From an uncultured Lachnospiraceae bacterium (lineage in GTDB: Bacteria; Bacillota; Clostridia; Lachnospirales; Lachnospiraceae): 38,965 nucleotides of DNA. The stretch's first letter is position 1, and each line of letters starts with the position of its first letter. Of the stretch, positions 1 through 7,853 are shown piece by piece. Location: NCBI GenBank assembly GCA_946534785.1, contig CAMNCY010000006.1, positions 1 to 38,965 on the forward strand, in the 5' to 3' direction. The position numbers and the translations under genes are program-made. The notes beneath the pieces were generated by a model, which saw only the letters and a list, made by a program, of their open reading frames with translations, was not told the DNA's origin and did no database searches.

Positions 1-872
1 AGGGTCTGAAAGCCGACGCCGTCCGCATAGGCGGCGGAATCGAGCCAGGCCAGGATTCTCTGGCTGCGGAAGTTCCCTTCCCCGATACTGTTGACCGCCC
101 GGTAGACCCAAAGGGCCGCGGCACCGATAACGCCGAAGCCGAGGACGAAGAATTTCAGGTAATCCTTGCTGGCGACGAAAAGCATACCGGCCGCGATCGC
201 GGCGACAATAATCGCAGAACTCAGGTTCCTTGTGATCACATAGATCAGGACGACATGGAGCATCGCAGGCATCATGACGTAGATTGCCCCCTTGATGGTC
301 TTCAGGTTATTCTCGCTGATTCTGGTGATGATAACGGCCGTAACAATGATCACGGCGATCTTGGCGATCTCCGCCGGCTGGAGCGAGAGCGGGCCGATAT
401 AGATCCACCGTTTTGCACCGTTTCTGGTGACGCCGATGAACTGGACCAGGACGACGAGTACGACGGAGGCCAGATAGATCAGGGTGCTCATTTTCTCATA
501 TACATGGTAGTTCAACCGTGAAACAAAGACCATGAAGCCGAGTCCGATGATCGTGGAAAGCAGCTGATGCTTCAGATAATAGGCCGCATCTCCTCCGTAT
601 TCCAGGGCCGACTCGTAGGAACTGGTAGAATACAGGATGACCAGTCCGAAGATCAGAAGGAAAATAACGACAAAGATCAGGGTGTAATCCCGGAGAGTGT
701 CTTTGGAACCCGTTCCGGACAGGAGCGTAAATCTCCTCGAAGCCGTCCTCGCAGGGGCGTGTTTCACCGCGGCAGCAGGCCTTGCGGCCATTCCCTGTTT
801 TGCTGCCGGATGATTCCTGGATGCAGGACGGTTCACACTGCCCTTTCTGTTGTTATTCCTGCGGTTTGCCAT
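1..872 (-). CDS. ftsW: FtsW/SpoVE-type SEDS peptidoglycan polymerase (partial, C-terminus outside window)
   Basis: This gene is missing from the ORF track because it runs off the left edge; I translated it by hand. It starts with ATG at 872 and about 290 residues are visible. The product begins MANRRNNNRK, has a basic, Ala/Arg-rich cytoplasmic leader of about 60 residues, and then repeated hydrophobic segments, the first near residues 62-82 and ending LVILYSTSSYESA, which is typical of the first FtsW/RodA/SpoVE helix. The segment NGAKRWIYIGPLSLQPAEIAK matches the conserved SEDS loop before the PAE motif. SEDS proteins polymerise glycan strands from lipid II together with a class B PBP, and such a PBP is encoded two genes upstream. 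The start lies 18 bases after mraY, so the two are probably co-transcribed. FtsW and SpoVE cannot be told apart from this part alone. There is no murD between it and mraY. Confidence 0.93.
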   Translation of the reverse strand, partial: MANRRNNNRKGSVNRPASRNHPAAKQGMAARPAAAVKHAPARTASRRFTLLSGTGSKDTLRDYTLIFVVIFLLIFGLVILYSTSSYESALEYGGDAAYYLKHQLLSTIIGLGFMVFVSRLNYHVYEKMSTLIYLASVVLVVLVQFIGVTRNGAKRWIYIGPLSLQPAEIAKIAVIIVTAVIITRISENNLKTIKGAIYVMMPAMLHVVLIYVITRNLSSAIIVAAIAAGMLFVASKDYLKFFVLGFGVIGAAALWVYRAVNSIGEGNFRSQRILAWLDSAAYADGVGFQT

Positions 873-890
873 AGATCAATAACCCTGTTA

Positions 891-1856
891 TCACCAGAGG
901 CCCAGAAGACCGATGCAGGCGCAGACGACCGTCACGATCGTAAAGAGCGCGACGACCCTGACTTCTTCCCAGCCGCCCAGTTCAAAATGATGATGGATCG
1001 GTGCCATGCGGAAGAAGCGCTTGCCATGTGTCTTTCTGAAATACGTTACCTGAATGATCACCGATACGACTTCGATGAAATAGATAAAGCCGACGACCGG
1101 GATCAGAAGAGGGAGCTGAAGCATATAGGCAATGCCGACGACGAAACCGCCGAGGGCCAGTGACCCGGTATCTCCCATGAATACTTTTGCCGGGTGCGCA
1201 TTGTACAGAAGGAAGCCCAGAAGCGCCCCCGTCATTGCGCCGCATGCCGCGCCGGCGCCCGAACCCGCAAGCACCGCCGCGACCGTAAAGAACAGCGTGA
1301 CCGCGATCGTAACGCAGGACGCAAGTCCGTCCACACCGTCCGTGAAATTCGTTCCGTTGACCGTTGCCACGGCAATGAAGATCAGTGCCGGAAAAGCAAG
1401 AGGCCCCAGATTCAGGATCACATCCTTTGCAAAAGGTATTTTCATAGTGAGCGGGATATGATTGAAATGAACGACGATCAGCCCGAACACGATGGAGATA
1501 AGGATCTGAAAGAGCATCTTCTGCTTTACGCTGAGGCCGTCCGAACGTTTTTTGGTGACCTTGATAAAGTCATCCACAAAGCCCACTGCCCCGAATCCGA
1601 GGGTCATGAACAGGACCGGCAGGACCTCCGGACACCACGGGCTCATGATAAGACATGCGGCCGTAAAGCCCGCGAGGATCATGATCCCGCCCATATTGGG
1701 CGTTCCCGTCTTGGAAAGGTGCGTCTTGGGACCGTCGTCCCGCTCCGTCTGCTGGGCCTTGAGACGGATCAGCGCCGGGATCAGGGGTTTTCCCACTGCG
1801 GCGCTGACGGCCAGGCCGATCAGTAACGGTATGATGATATGTAAAAGCTGTTCCAT
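891..1856 (-). CDS. mraY: Phospho-N-acetylmuramoyl-pentapeptide transferase MraY
   Basis: MraY transfers phospho-MurNAc-pentapeptide from UDP to undecaprenyl phosphate, making lipid I at the inner face of the membrane. The 321-residue protein is full length for the family and almost entirely hydrophobic helices. Family signatures are visible: the early loop PKTHLSKTGTPNMGG, the FVDDFIK aspartate pair, NGTNFTDGVDGL with further conserved acidic residues, and the late APIHHHFE histidine cluster. The start is supported by an AAGGAG ribosome binding site five bases before ATG. It sits 27 bases downstream of the division PBP gene and 18 bases upstream of ftsW, as part of the mraZ division and cell wall cluster. 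Identity is certain. Confidence 0.98.
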   Translation of the reverse strand: MEQLLHIIIPLLIGLAVSAAVGKPLIPALIRLKAQQTERDDGPKTHLSKTGTPNMGGIMILAGFTAACLIMSPWCPEVLPVLFMTLGFGAVGFVDDFIKVTKKRSDGLSVKQKMLFQILISIVFGLIVVHFNHIPLTMKIPFAKDVILNLGPLAFPALIFIAVATVNGTNFTDGVDGLASCVTIAVTLFFTVAAVLAGSGAGAACGAMTGALLGFLLYNAHPAKVFMGDTGSLALGGFVVGIAYMLQLPLLIPVVGFIYFIEVVSVIIQVTYFRKTHGKRFFRMAPIHHHFELGGWEEVRVVALFTIVTVVCACIGLLGLW

Positions 1857-1883
1857 GTATTCTCCTTAAGCTGTCAGGACCTT

Positions 1884-4640
1884 TTACTGCTGTCCCTCTG
1901 CCGGCTGCGGGGTCTCTTCCGCAGGTGCGGGCTCTTCCGCAGGTGCGGGAGCCTCCTGTGCCGGTGCGGGCTCCTCTGCGGGTGCCGGCTGTTCTTCTGC
2001 AGGTGCCGGTGTCTCCTCCGCGGGTGCCGGTGCCTGTTCTTCCTGCTGCGCAGGAGCCTCGGTCTGTGTTTCCTGTCCGGGCGCCTGCGGCTCCGTTCCC
2101 GCTGCGGTCGACTCTTCCGTATCCGTGCCCATGACGGTATCGCCATAGACATAACCGGTGTCGGGATCGATGAGTTTCCCGGTATCGGGCTGGATATAGT
2201 TTCCGGTCTCAGGATCCATCGGATACTGTTTCCAGCTTCCGCCGGAGTACTGATCTATAATACCATCCCCGTCAATATCTATGCCCTTCGGAGCCACCTG
2301 CGTGATATCCGTCACGCCCTCCGGCGGCTTGTCGGAGTCGATGACGCCGTCGTTGTCCGTATCGTAGAAGTCCGCTCTTCCGTCACCGTTGGTATCCACC
2401 GCATCCGCAAAGCCGTCGCCGTTCGCATCGACCGGGATATCGGCAATGCCGTCCCCGTTTCCGTCGACGGAATCCATAATGCCGTCGCCGTTGGTATCCA
2501 GGTTCAGGACAAGCGCCTTGGGCAGCTTGGAGATCGTGCCCGCGCCATAGGCCAGCGTATTGTCCAGATTCATGTCGAGAAGCTCCTGCTCCTCTTTCTG
2601 GGAAAGCGGTTCCGTCATGTAAATATTCAGATACGGAAGGATCTCTGTCAAGACCTTGCGTACGATCCTGGTCGCATACTTGGCATCATCCTGCATGGGC
2701 GTATTGCATCTGTCCACAACGACGTAGATCGCGATCTGGGGATTCTCTGCCGGCGCATATCCCATAAAGGAAACGACATATTCCCGGTTTCCGCGGGGCA
2801 GTGTTTCCGCCGTTCCCGTTTTTCCGCCGATCATGTAGCCGGCAGGCCTTGCCGTGTGGCCGGTTCCGTTATCTCCGGCAACGACCGCGAGAGTCGCTTC
2901 CCGGACCTTGGCGCTTGTCGTCTCCGAAACGGTCCTTTTAAGGAGCCGGGGCTCGATCGTCTTGATCGTCGCACCGCCGGCGCTCGTGATCTTGCTCACG
3001 ATATGCGGCTCATAATAATAGCCGCCGTTGACAAGGGAGGAGAACGCCGTGATCATCTGGATCATCGTCACGTCGAAGTTCTGGCCGAAGGAATTGGTCG
3101 CAAGGTCCGCAACGCCCATTTTCTCCTCGGGAATAAGGAGCGTGTCCGTTCTTGCTTCATCCGCAAGGTCGATATTGGTCCGAAGTCCGAAGCCGAAGAT
3201 CCGCTGGAACTTGCAGAAATTCTCGATCCCCGTCATTTCCGCCATCTGCATCAGGGCAACGTTGCAGGAGCGCTCGATGGCCTGGTCGACCGTCAGGAGT
3301 CCGTCACCGTCCGTATTATGGCACTTGATGGGCCAGCCTCCCACATTCAGCCGTCCGCCGCACATAAAGGTCTCATCGCCCTCCATGGCGCCGGATTCCA
3401 GGCCGGCCGCCAGGGTAAAGGGCTTTGCCACCGATCCCGGCTCATAATAGTTGGAGACGCAGAAATTCGTCCACAGATAATTCAGGTACCGGGACTGCTC
3501 TTCCTGGGTATCCAGGGCATCCACATCTTCCTGCGTCATATATTCGTCCGTCGGCTCGTCCCGCTCGTTCAGGACGGGAAGGCCCACGATCCTTGACAGG
3601 TCATAGGGATCCGAAAGGTCATAATTCGGATAGCTGGCCATTCCCAGGATGTTGCCCGTATTGACCTCCTGCACGATACAGCCGACGTTGTTGGCGCCGT
3701 ACCCTTCATGCACGCTGCCTGCGTACTGATCGTTGAATTCCTTGAGATATTTTTCAATGATACTCTGGATGTTCGCATCCAGGGTAAGCTCGAGATTATT
3801 GCCGTCGACCGCTTCGATGATCGTTCTCTCAAGCGTGGATGTGTCATTAAGATATCCGTATTCTCTTCCGGGCGTGCCGTTAAGCACACTGTTATAGTAC
3901 TCCTCCAGGCCGAAGTTCCCCTGGTTGAGACTGTTGGAGAAGCCGATCACGTCGCAGGCCAGGGTCCCTCCCGGATATGAACGGATATAGGCCGGCTCAT
4001 AGACGATGCCCTGGATGTAATTGTTGGAGGTCACGACGGCAGCCGCCTCGTCGACCTGTTTCTTGAGCGCATCGTACCGGGAATCGGACTCATCGACCTC
4101 GGCGAGGGCATCCCGCAGTGAATGATAGTTTTCCCTTGCATCGATCTTCTGCTGGTCGAGTGCTGCCTTCTCGCTGTAGGGAAGATTCTTCTTGACGATG
4201 TAATACCGGTTTTCCGGATTGCTGCGGCAGTAGGCCTCCATCTCCTGGCGGTCCAGCCCGAGCCTTACCAGTTCTTCCATGGTCGGCTCCCAGTAAGAGC
4301 TGATGCCCTCATCGTTCTGGGGGCCATGGTTGATCTGGTAGGAATCGATCACCACATTGTAGACCAGGTCGCTGGTGGCCAGGATCGTCCCCTTGGCGTC
4401 TGTGATGGTGCCCCGCTTGAAGGGAAGCTCCCGGGAATCGTACAGCTGCTGGGAAAGGATCTGCCTTGTATATTCCTCTCCGTTATTGCGGTTGATCTCG
4501 ACAAGACGGAATATCAATACGGCAAAAGCCAGCAGTACCATAAAAAACAGTACTACCAGCTTCTTCTGCATTCTGTCTTCAAACAGTCTTATTCTGGACT
4601 TTTTATTCGGTTTCCTGTGATTTCTGCTGCTGTTTTCCAT
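1884..4640 (-). CDS. Class B penicillin-binding protein (FtsI/SpoVD type) with calcium-loop-like repeats and a Pro-Ala-Glu tail
   Basis: This is a division transpeptidase that cross-links peptidoglycan peptides outside the membrane. Layout of the 918 residues: basic cytoplasmic leader 1-27, one membrane anchor about 28-46, a dimerisation domain containing the conserved RGTITDAKG (76-84), and the transpeptidase domain. The catalytic motifs are all present: SVAK at 403-406, SCN at 458-460 and KTG at 607-609. PASTA domains, common in SpoVD and PBP2b, are not seen. Instead residues 715-796 carry six DxDxDG-type loops and residues 858-918 are rich in Pro, Ala, Glu and Gln; both would lie outside the cell. 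The gene follows ftsL in the mraZ cluster, which supports a septal role. No good Shine-Dalgarno is visible before the ATG at 4640, so expression may depend on translation of ftsL. FtsI and SpoVD roles cannot be separated by sequence here. Confidence 0.95.
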   Translation of the reverse strand: MENSSRNHRKPNKKSRIRLFEDRMQKKLVVLFFMVLLAFAVLIFRLVEINRNNGEEYTRQILSQQLYDSRELPFKRGTITDAKGTILATSDLVYNVVIDSYQINHGPQNDEGISSYWEPTMEELVRLGLDRQEMEAYCRSNPENRYYIVKKNLPYSEKAALDQQKIDARENYHSLRDALAEVDESDSRYDALKKQVDEAAAVVTSNNYIQGIVYEPAYIRSYPGGTLACDVIGFSNSLNQGNFGLEEYYNSVLNGTPGREYGYLNDTSTLERTIIEAVDGNNLELTLDANIQSIIEKYLKEFNDQYAGSVHEGYGANNVGCIVQEVNTGNILGMASYPNYDLSDPYDLSRIVGLPVLNERDEPTDEYMTQEDVDALDTQEEQSRYLNYLWTNFCVSNYYEPGSVAKPFTLAAGLESGAMEGDETFMCGGRLNVGGWPIKCHNTDGDGLLTVDQAIERSCNVALMQMAEMTGIENFCKFQRIFGFGLRTNIDLADEARTDTLLIPEEKMGVADLATNSFGQNFDVTMIQMITAFSSLVNGGYYYEPHIVSKITSAGGATIKTIEPRLLKRTVSETTSAKVREATLAVVAGDNGTGHTARPAGYMIGGKTGTAETLPRGNREYVVSFMGYAPAENPQIAIYVVVDRCNTPMQDDAKYATRIVRKVLTEILPYLNIYMTEPLSQKEEQELLDMNLDNTLAYGAGTISKLPKALVLNLDTNGDGIMDSVDGNGDGIADIPVDANGDGFADAVDTNGDGRADFYDTDNDGVIDSDKPPEGVTDITQVAPKGIDIDGDGIIDQYSGGSWKQYPMDPETGNYIQPDTGKLIDPDTGYVYGDTVMGTDTEESTAAGTEPQAPGQETQTEAPAQQEEQAPAPAEETPAPAEEQPAPAEEPAPAQEAPAPAEEPAPAEETPQPAEGQQ
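1887..2069 (-). repeat. Pro-Ala-Glu low-complexity tail repeat in the PBP gene
   Basis: The last roughly 60 codons encode repeated APAEE/PAPAQE units. The DNA shows degenerate tandem copies of a gcaggtgcgg-like unit on the plus strand. Such extended, acidic, proline-rich tails often act as flexible spacers through the wall. The DNA repeats could change number by slippage. The extent is approximate. Confidence 0.8.
2253..2498 (-). repeat. Six DxDxDG calcium-loop-like repeats inside the PBP gene
   Basis: The encoded segment holds DTNGDGIMD, DGNGDGIAD, DANGDGFAD, DTNGDGRAD, DTDNDGVID and, after a 17-residue break, DIDGDGIID. This spacing resembles thrombospondin type 3 and dockerin-like calcium loops. 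The DNA is imperfectly repeated as well, with several copies of a gccgtcgccgtt-like unit on the plus strand. Calcium binding is inferred from the motif and not shown. Confidence 0.85.
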
Positions 4641-4665
4641 GAACAGAATTTTAATATCTTTTCGG

Positions 4666-5217
4666 TTACTTGTCTACTTTTGAGACCTGACGGACATAAT
4701 CCCCGATCTCGTTCTCGTAGCTGATCACCTGTCCCTCGTCTGCATAGGTCATTCCCAGCTCCGTGATCGCCCGGTACTTGATATCGTCCAGACTGATCCT
4801 TCCGTTGATATCATTCAGTGTCTGGTCATTCCTGACACGGATGTTGCTGAGCTCCTTCTCCAGGCCCGCGACTTCCTGTGTGACGCTGGTCAGCTGGTAC
4901 TGGAGGCTGCAGTATTTTACAAGGAACACGGACATGACGGAAAAGATCATGACCATAAAAACAACCAGCGCCGGATTCATGCGGCGGCTCTTCTCCCGGT
5001 TATAACGAGCCGCCATCCTGGCTCTGTTCAGCTCTTCTTCGCTGCGTCTTCTCCGGACGTCCGGGAGGCGCTGCGGCTGCACCTTCTGTGCGGCAGAACC
5101 GTAATTATAGTATGCGGAAGCCTTCGCATAACGCGCCGCATTTCTTCCGCCGCCTGTGCGATTATCCTGTCTGTAGGACGAATTTCTCCCTCCTGCAGTA
5201 ATTCTTCTTCCTGCCAT
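4666..5217 (-). CDS. ftsL: FtsL-like cell division protein
   Basis: The 183-residue product is a bitopic membrane protein: a long, basic, low-complexity cytoplasmic part (1-80, with RRRR at 55-58), one hydrophobic helix at about 82-100, then an extracytoplasmic coiled-coil-like stretch (about 104-140) and a short C-terminal part with the ITELGM.YADEGQVI pattern common in FtsL/DivIC proteins. FtsL joins FtsB/DivIC and DivIB at the septum and regulates FtsW with its PBP. Sequence conservation in this family is low, so the call rests on topology plus position between rsmH and the PBP gene, which is the classic ftsL slot. It is longer than the usual 100-120 residues because of the leader. The stop lies 25 bases before the PBP start and the gap to rsmH is 35 bases. 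Confidence 0.85.
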   Translation of the reverse strand: MAGRRITAGGRNSSYRQDNRTGGGRNAARYAKASAYYNYGSAAQKVQPQRLPDVRRRRSEEELNRARMAARYNREKSRRMNPALVVFMVMIFSVMSVFLVKYCSLQYQLTSVTQEVAGLEKELSNIRVRNDQTLNDINGRISLDDIKYRAITELGMTYADEGQVISYENEIGDYVRQVSKVDK

Positions 5218-5252
5218 AACTCATATCCCCCGCCTGTAGTGTCAGCGCTTTC

Positions 5253-6188
5253 TCATGCCTTCTCAAAAACACGGAGTTTCGCGCTTGCGCTTCGTTTATT
5301 GCGCTCCAGCTCTTCCCTGCCGGGAAGGACTGCTTTTCTGGTGATCTGTTTTCCCCTCGATACCTTGCCGCATACGCAGACCGGAAATTCCGGCGGGCAT
5401 GTACACGGCGATTCGTTTCTGCGGAACGCGTTCTTGACGATCCTGTCTTCCAGAGAGTGGAAGGTGATGATCGCAAGCCGTCCTCCCGGTGCCAGGACTC
5501 CGATCAGTCTGTCTATGGAGTCCTCCAGGACATCCAGTTCCCGGTTGCAGGCGATCCGCACCGCCTGGAAGGTCCTCTTGCAGGGATTTCCTCCCTTTAC
5601 CTGCATCTTTGCGGGAATGCTCCTGCGGATGATCGCCGCAAGTTCTCCCGTTGTCTCAAGAGGTTTTTCCTCTCTTGCCTTTACGATGTTGGCCGCGATC
5701 TTTCCGGCGAATTTCTCTTCTCCGTAATCCCGGATGATCCGGAAAAGCTCTTTCTCCGGCCATTCGTTCAGGATGTTCCTTGCGCTTACGGCCCCCTCCT
5801 GGTCCATCCGCATGTCCAGCGGCTCATCCCGGTTATAGGAGAAACCTCTTTCCGGATTGTCCAGCTGGAAGGAGGAAACTCCCAGGTCCAGCAGGATCCC
5901 GTCAACGCTTTCGATTCCCATTCCGGCAAGGATCTCCGGAATGTTTTCATAATTGCTCTTTACGATCGTTACTCTGTCGTGGAACGCCGTAAGGCGCGCG
6001 GCCGCTGCCGCAATCGCGTCTTTGTCCTGATCCACACCGATCAATCGTCCGCCTTCCGTTAGCCGGGTCGCGATCTCATGGGAGTGACCGGCGCCTCCTA
6101 GCGTTCCGTCCACATAGATTCCATCTGGTCTGATATGCAGGTATTCAATGACTTCATTGAACAAGACCGGTTCATGCTGAAATTCCAT
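5253..6188 (-). CDS. rsmH: 16S rRNA (cytosine-1402-N4)-methyltransferase RsmH
   Basis: RsmH (formerly MraW) methylates N4 of C1402 in 16S rRNA with S-adenosylmethionine, fine-tuning the decoding centre. The 311-residue length is normal. The start [12 protein letters not shown], the SAM-binding [21 protein letters not shown] followed by RGFSY, and the late [15 protein letters not shown] are hallmark motifs. The end carries the expected [14 protein letters not shown]. It begins 12 bases after mraZ and precedes ftsL, the usual order of this cluster. The ribosome binding site is weak, which suggests coupling to mraZ translation. Confidence 0.98.
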   Translation of the reverse strand: MEFQHEPVLFNEVIEYLHIRPDGIYVDGTLGGAGHSHEIATRLTEGGRLIGVDQDKDAIAAAAARLTAFHDRVTIVKSNYENIPEILAGMGIESVDGILLDLGVSSFQLDNPERGFSYNRDEPLDMRMDQEGAVSARNILNEWPEKELFRIIRDYGEEKFAGKIAANIVKAREEKPLETTGELAAIIRRSIPAKMQVKGGNPCKRTFQAVRIACNRELDVLEDSIDRLIGVLAPGGRLAIITFHSLEDRIVKNAFRRNESPCTCPPEFPVCVCGKVSRGKQITRKAVLPGREELERNKRSASAKLRVFEKA

Positions 6189-6200
6189 TTTTCATACCCG

Positions 6201-6650
6201 TCAGATCTGGAACCCGTTCGCAAGCAGGTTTGCCGCGATGGAACTGATACGTTCCTTCGAGATCTTCTGCTTGTGCAGTTCATAGGTCTCTTCATCCCAG
6301 AGCTCGGCTCTGGTCCCGGTGCCGACAAAGGTGACGTTCTTCTCGAGTCCGCCCGCTGTGCGGAGCTGCTGCGGAAGGAGGATCCTTCCCTGCTTGTCGA
6401 TCTCCACCTCCAGTGTCCTGGATTCGTAATAACGGATCAGTTCACGAACTTCCGCCGTATTGGTCGGCAGGCTTTTGAGCTTTCCTTCGAATTCTCTCCA
6501 GCTGTCCATGTCGTAGATGATCAGGCATTCGTCCAGACCTTCTCCGATCATGAACCTGGTCCCCAGGATGTCCCGGAACCTGGAGGGAACGCTCAGCCTT
6601 CCCTTCGCGTCCAGCGTATGATGATATTCTCCGTTAAAGAATCCCGACAT
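6201..6650 (-). CDS. mraZ: Transcriptional regulator / nucleoid-associated protein MraZ
   Basis: MraZ is a small DNA-binding protein of the AbrB-like fold that forms rings and represses its own division cluster in species studied. Two SpoVT/AbrB-like halves are visible, with the signatures GEYHHTLDAKGRLSVPSRF near the start and EIDKQGRILLPQQLR in the second half. The ORF track starts at 6728, but the family start is the internal ATG at 6650 (MSGFFNGEY), giving 149 residues. An AAAGGA sequence lies about 13 bases before it, and the upstream extension would run through the operator-like repeats. It is the first gene of the mraZ-rsmH-ftsL-pbp-mraY-ftsW run. Confidence 0.95.
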   Translation of the reverse strand: MSGFFNGEYHHTLDAKGRLSVPSRFRDILGTRFMIGEGLDECLIIYDMDSWREFEGKLKSLPTNTAEVRELIRYYESRTLEVEIDKQGRILLPQQLRTAGGLEKNVTFVGTGTRAELWDEETYELHKQKISKERISSIAANLLANGFQI

Positions 6651-6692
6651 CGCCGACCCGCGTTCCTTTCTGCACCGGCTGCTTTCCTTCGT

Positions 6693-6743
6693 TTCATCCC
6701 ACTTTAACGAACTTTGTGGGTCAATCATGGGAATTCATCCCAC
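6693..6743 (-). promoter_or_regulatory. Candidate MraZ operator repeats
   Basis: Read on the minus strand, the segment between promoter and mraZ has GTGGGATGAA twice (plus-strand ttcatcccac at 6693-6702 and 6734-6743). It also contains AAAGTTCGTT directly followed by AAAGTGGGAT, a 10-base period. Published MraZ sites include 10-base-spaced AAAGTG[T/G] boxes in Mollicutes and TGGGN repeats in E. coli, so both patterns fit. A further CCCA pair lies between the copies in the opposite sense. Binding is inferred. Confidence 0.6.
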
Positions 6744-6751
6744 AATGTAGT

Positions 6752-6779
6752 TATATAATACTACTTTTCCCCTCTGCAA
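6752..6779 (-). promoter_or_regulatory. Likely sigma-A promoter of the mraZ division cluster
   Basis: On the minus strand TTGCAG (6774-6779) and TATATA (6752-6757) are separated by 16 bases. The elements lie directly upstream of the operator-like repeats and about 100 bases from the mraZ start. They are found by eye only. Confidence 0.5.
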
Positions 6780-6796
6780 TCAATAGAAAAGAGCAT

Positions 6797-6867
6797 AAAA
6801 AAACGGCATTTTTCCGTGAAAATTCAAGCTTTTTTAAGCCCGGATCTTCGGCGGAAAATGCCGTTTT
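6797..6867 (-). terminator. Long-stem terminator after lgt
   Basis: The arms AAAACGGCATTTTCCG (minus-strand order, 6852-6867) and CGGAAAAATGCCGTTTT (6797-6816) pair almost perfectly around a loop of roughly 35 bases that contains smaller complementary bits. The minus-strand 3' side ends in seven T. The position is right after the lgt stop and before the mraZ promoter. The stem is nearly symmetrical, with A and T runs on both sides, so it could also act on the plus strand. Confidence 0.7.
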
Positions 6868-6902
6868 GCCGTTTGGGTAAGTTATTCGGTTTTGTATCGG
6901 TT

Positions 6903-7841
6903 TTATGTGCCGGAATCGACCTTTTCTTCCGTTTTTTCCACAGGGGCCGCATCCTGCGCGGAAATGCCGGGGATCTTTCCCGCCTTCCACATCCGGAAGC
7001 AGACGATCTCCAGGATCGCCGATGCCGCCATCAGTACGATGCTCAGGACCATGGAGACCGGGATCTTCGTCCCTTCAAAATACAGCTGGTCCGTCCGGAT
7101 GAATTCGATCCAGGCGCGCCCGAGCCCGTATCCGAAGAAATACAGGAAGGTCATCTCCCCGTTGAACCGCCTGTATTTCAGAAGAAAGAGCATGATAAGA
7201 AGAAGCGCCGTATTCCAGAGGCCTTCATAGAGGAAGGTGGGATGGACCTGGATATAATTCGTCCCTTCCGCAATATGCGCCGCAATGCTCTCCGAGATGT
7301 CCCTCGCCCGGACCGCCTCGACGGGAAGCCGCATGGCCAGCAGGGAATCCGTGTATTCGCCGAAGACTTCCCTGTTGAAGAAGTTCCCCCAGCGGCCGAT
7401 GATCTGCCCGAGGACGAGTCCGAATACACAGCAGTCCAGAAGGCGCAGAGGATCGACCTTCTTCACCCTGCAGTAGATGATGATCATGGTGACGCAGGCG
7501 ATGACCCCGCCGTAAATGGCAAGTCCGCCGCCCCGGAGATTGAAGATCTGCAGCAGGTTCTGCGAATAGTAATCCCAGAAAAAGATCACATAATAGATCC
7601 TGGCGCCCACAATGGCGAACACAATGATCCAGATGGAAATATCCCAGATGATATCCGGATCCCATCCCGTTTTCTTCGCGATATGCGCTGCCATCGCAAG
7701 TCCCAGGAGCATGGCGGATGCCACCAGTATTCCGTAGAGCGCGATACTGAAATTCCCGATCATGAGAGTCTGCGGGACATTCCGCAGATAGAGCCCCAGG
7801 TGCGGGAACGCAATATCCTTTACGTCCATAATTTCCTGCAT
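6903..7841 (-). CDS. lgt: Prolipoprotein diacylglyceryl transferase Lgt
   Basis: Lgt moves a diacylglyceryl group from phosphatidylglycerol to the lipobox cysteine of prolipoproteins, the first step of lipoprotein maturation in the membrane. The 312-residue protein has about seven hydrophobic helices, the signature GRWGNFFNREVFG, the VHPTFLYEG.WN segment and GLGRAWIEFIRTDQL near the end. The family histidine of the HGG motif is a tyrosine here (LAIYGG), a variant I believe is frequent in Clostridia. The last 25 residues are a polar cytoplasmic tail. The ribosome binding site GAGG stands eight bases before ATG. It begins 12 bases after ychF and is followed by a terminator, so ychF-lgt is a two-gene unit. 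Confidence 0.96.
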   Translation of the reverse strand: MQEIMDVKDIAFPHLGLYLRNVPQTLMIGNFSIALYGILVASAMLLGLAMAAHIAKKTGWDPDIIWDISIWIIVFAIVGARIYYVIFFWDYYSQNLLQIFNLRGGGLAIYGGVIACVTMIIIYCRVKKVDPLRLLDCCVFGLVLGQIIGRWGNFFNREVFGEYTDSLLAMRLPVEAVRARDISESIAAHIAEGTNYIQVHPTFLYEGLWNTALLLIMLFLLKYRRFNGEMTFLYFFGYGLGRAWIEFIRTDQLYFEGTKIPVSMVLSIVLMAASAILEIVCFRMWKAGKIPGISAQDAAPVEKTEEKVDSGT

Positions 7842-7853
7842 GAAGGATACCTC

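Noticed and set aside
1887-2498. Repeats in the PBP gene as a CRISPR or minisatellite
   Set aside because: The repeats are in frame, encode a coherent protein repeat and have no unique spacers.
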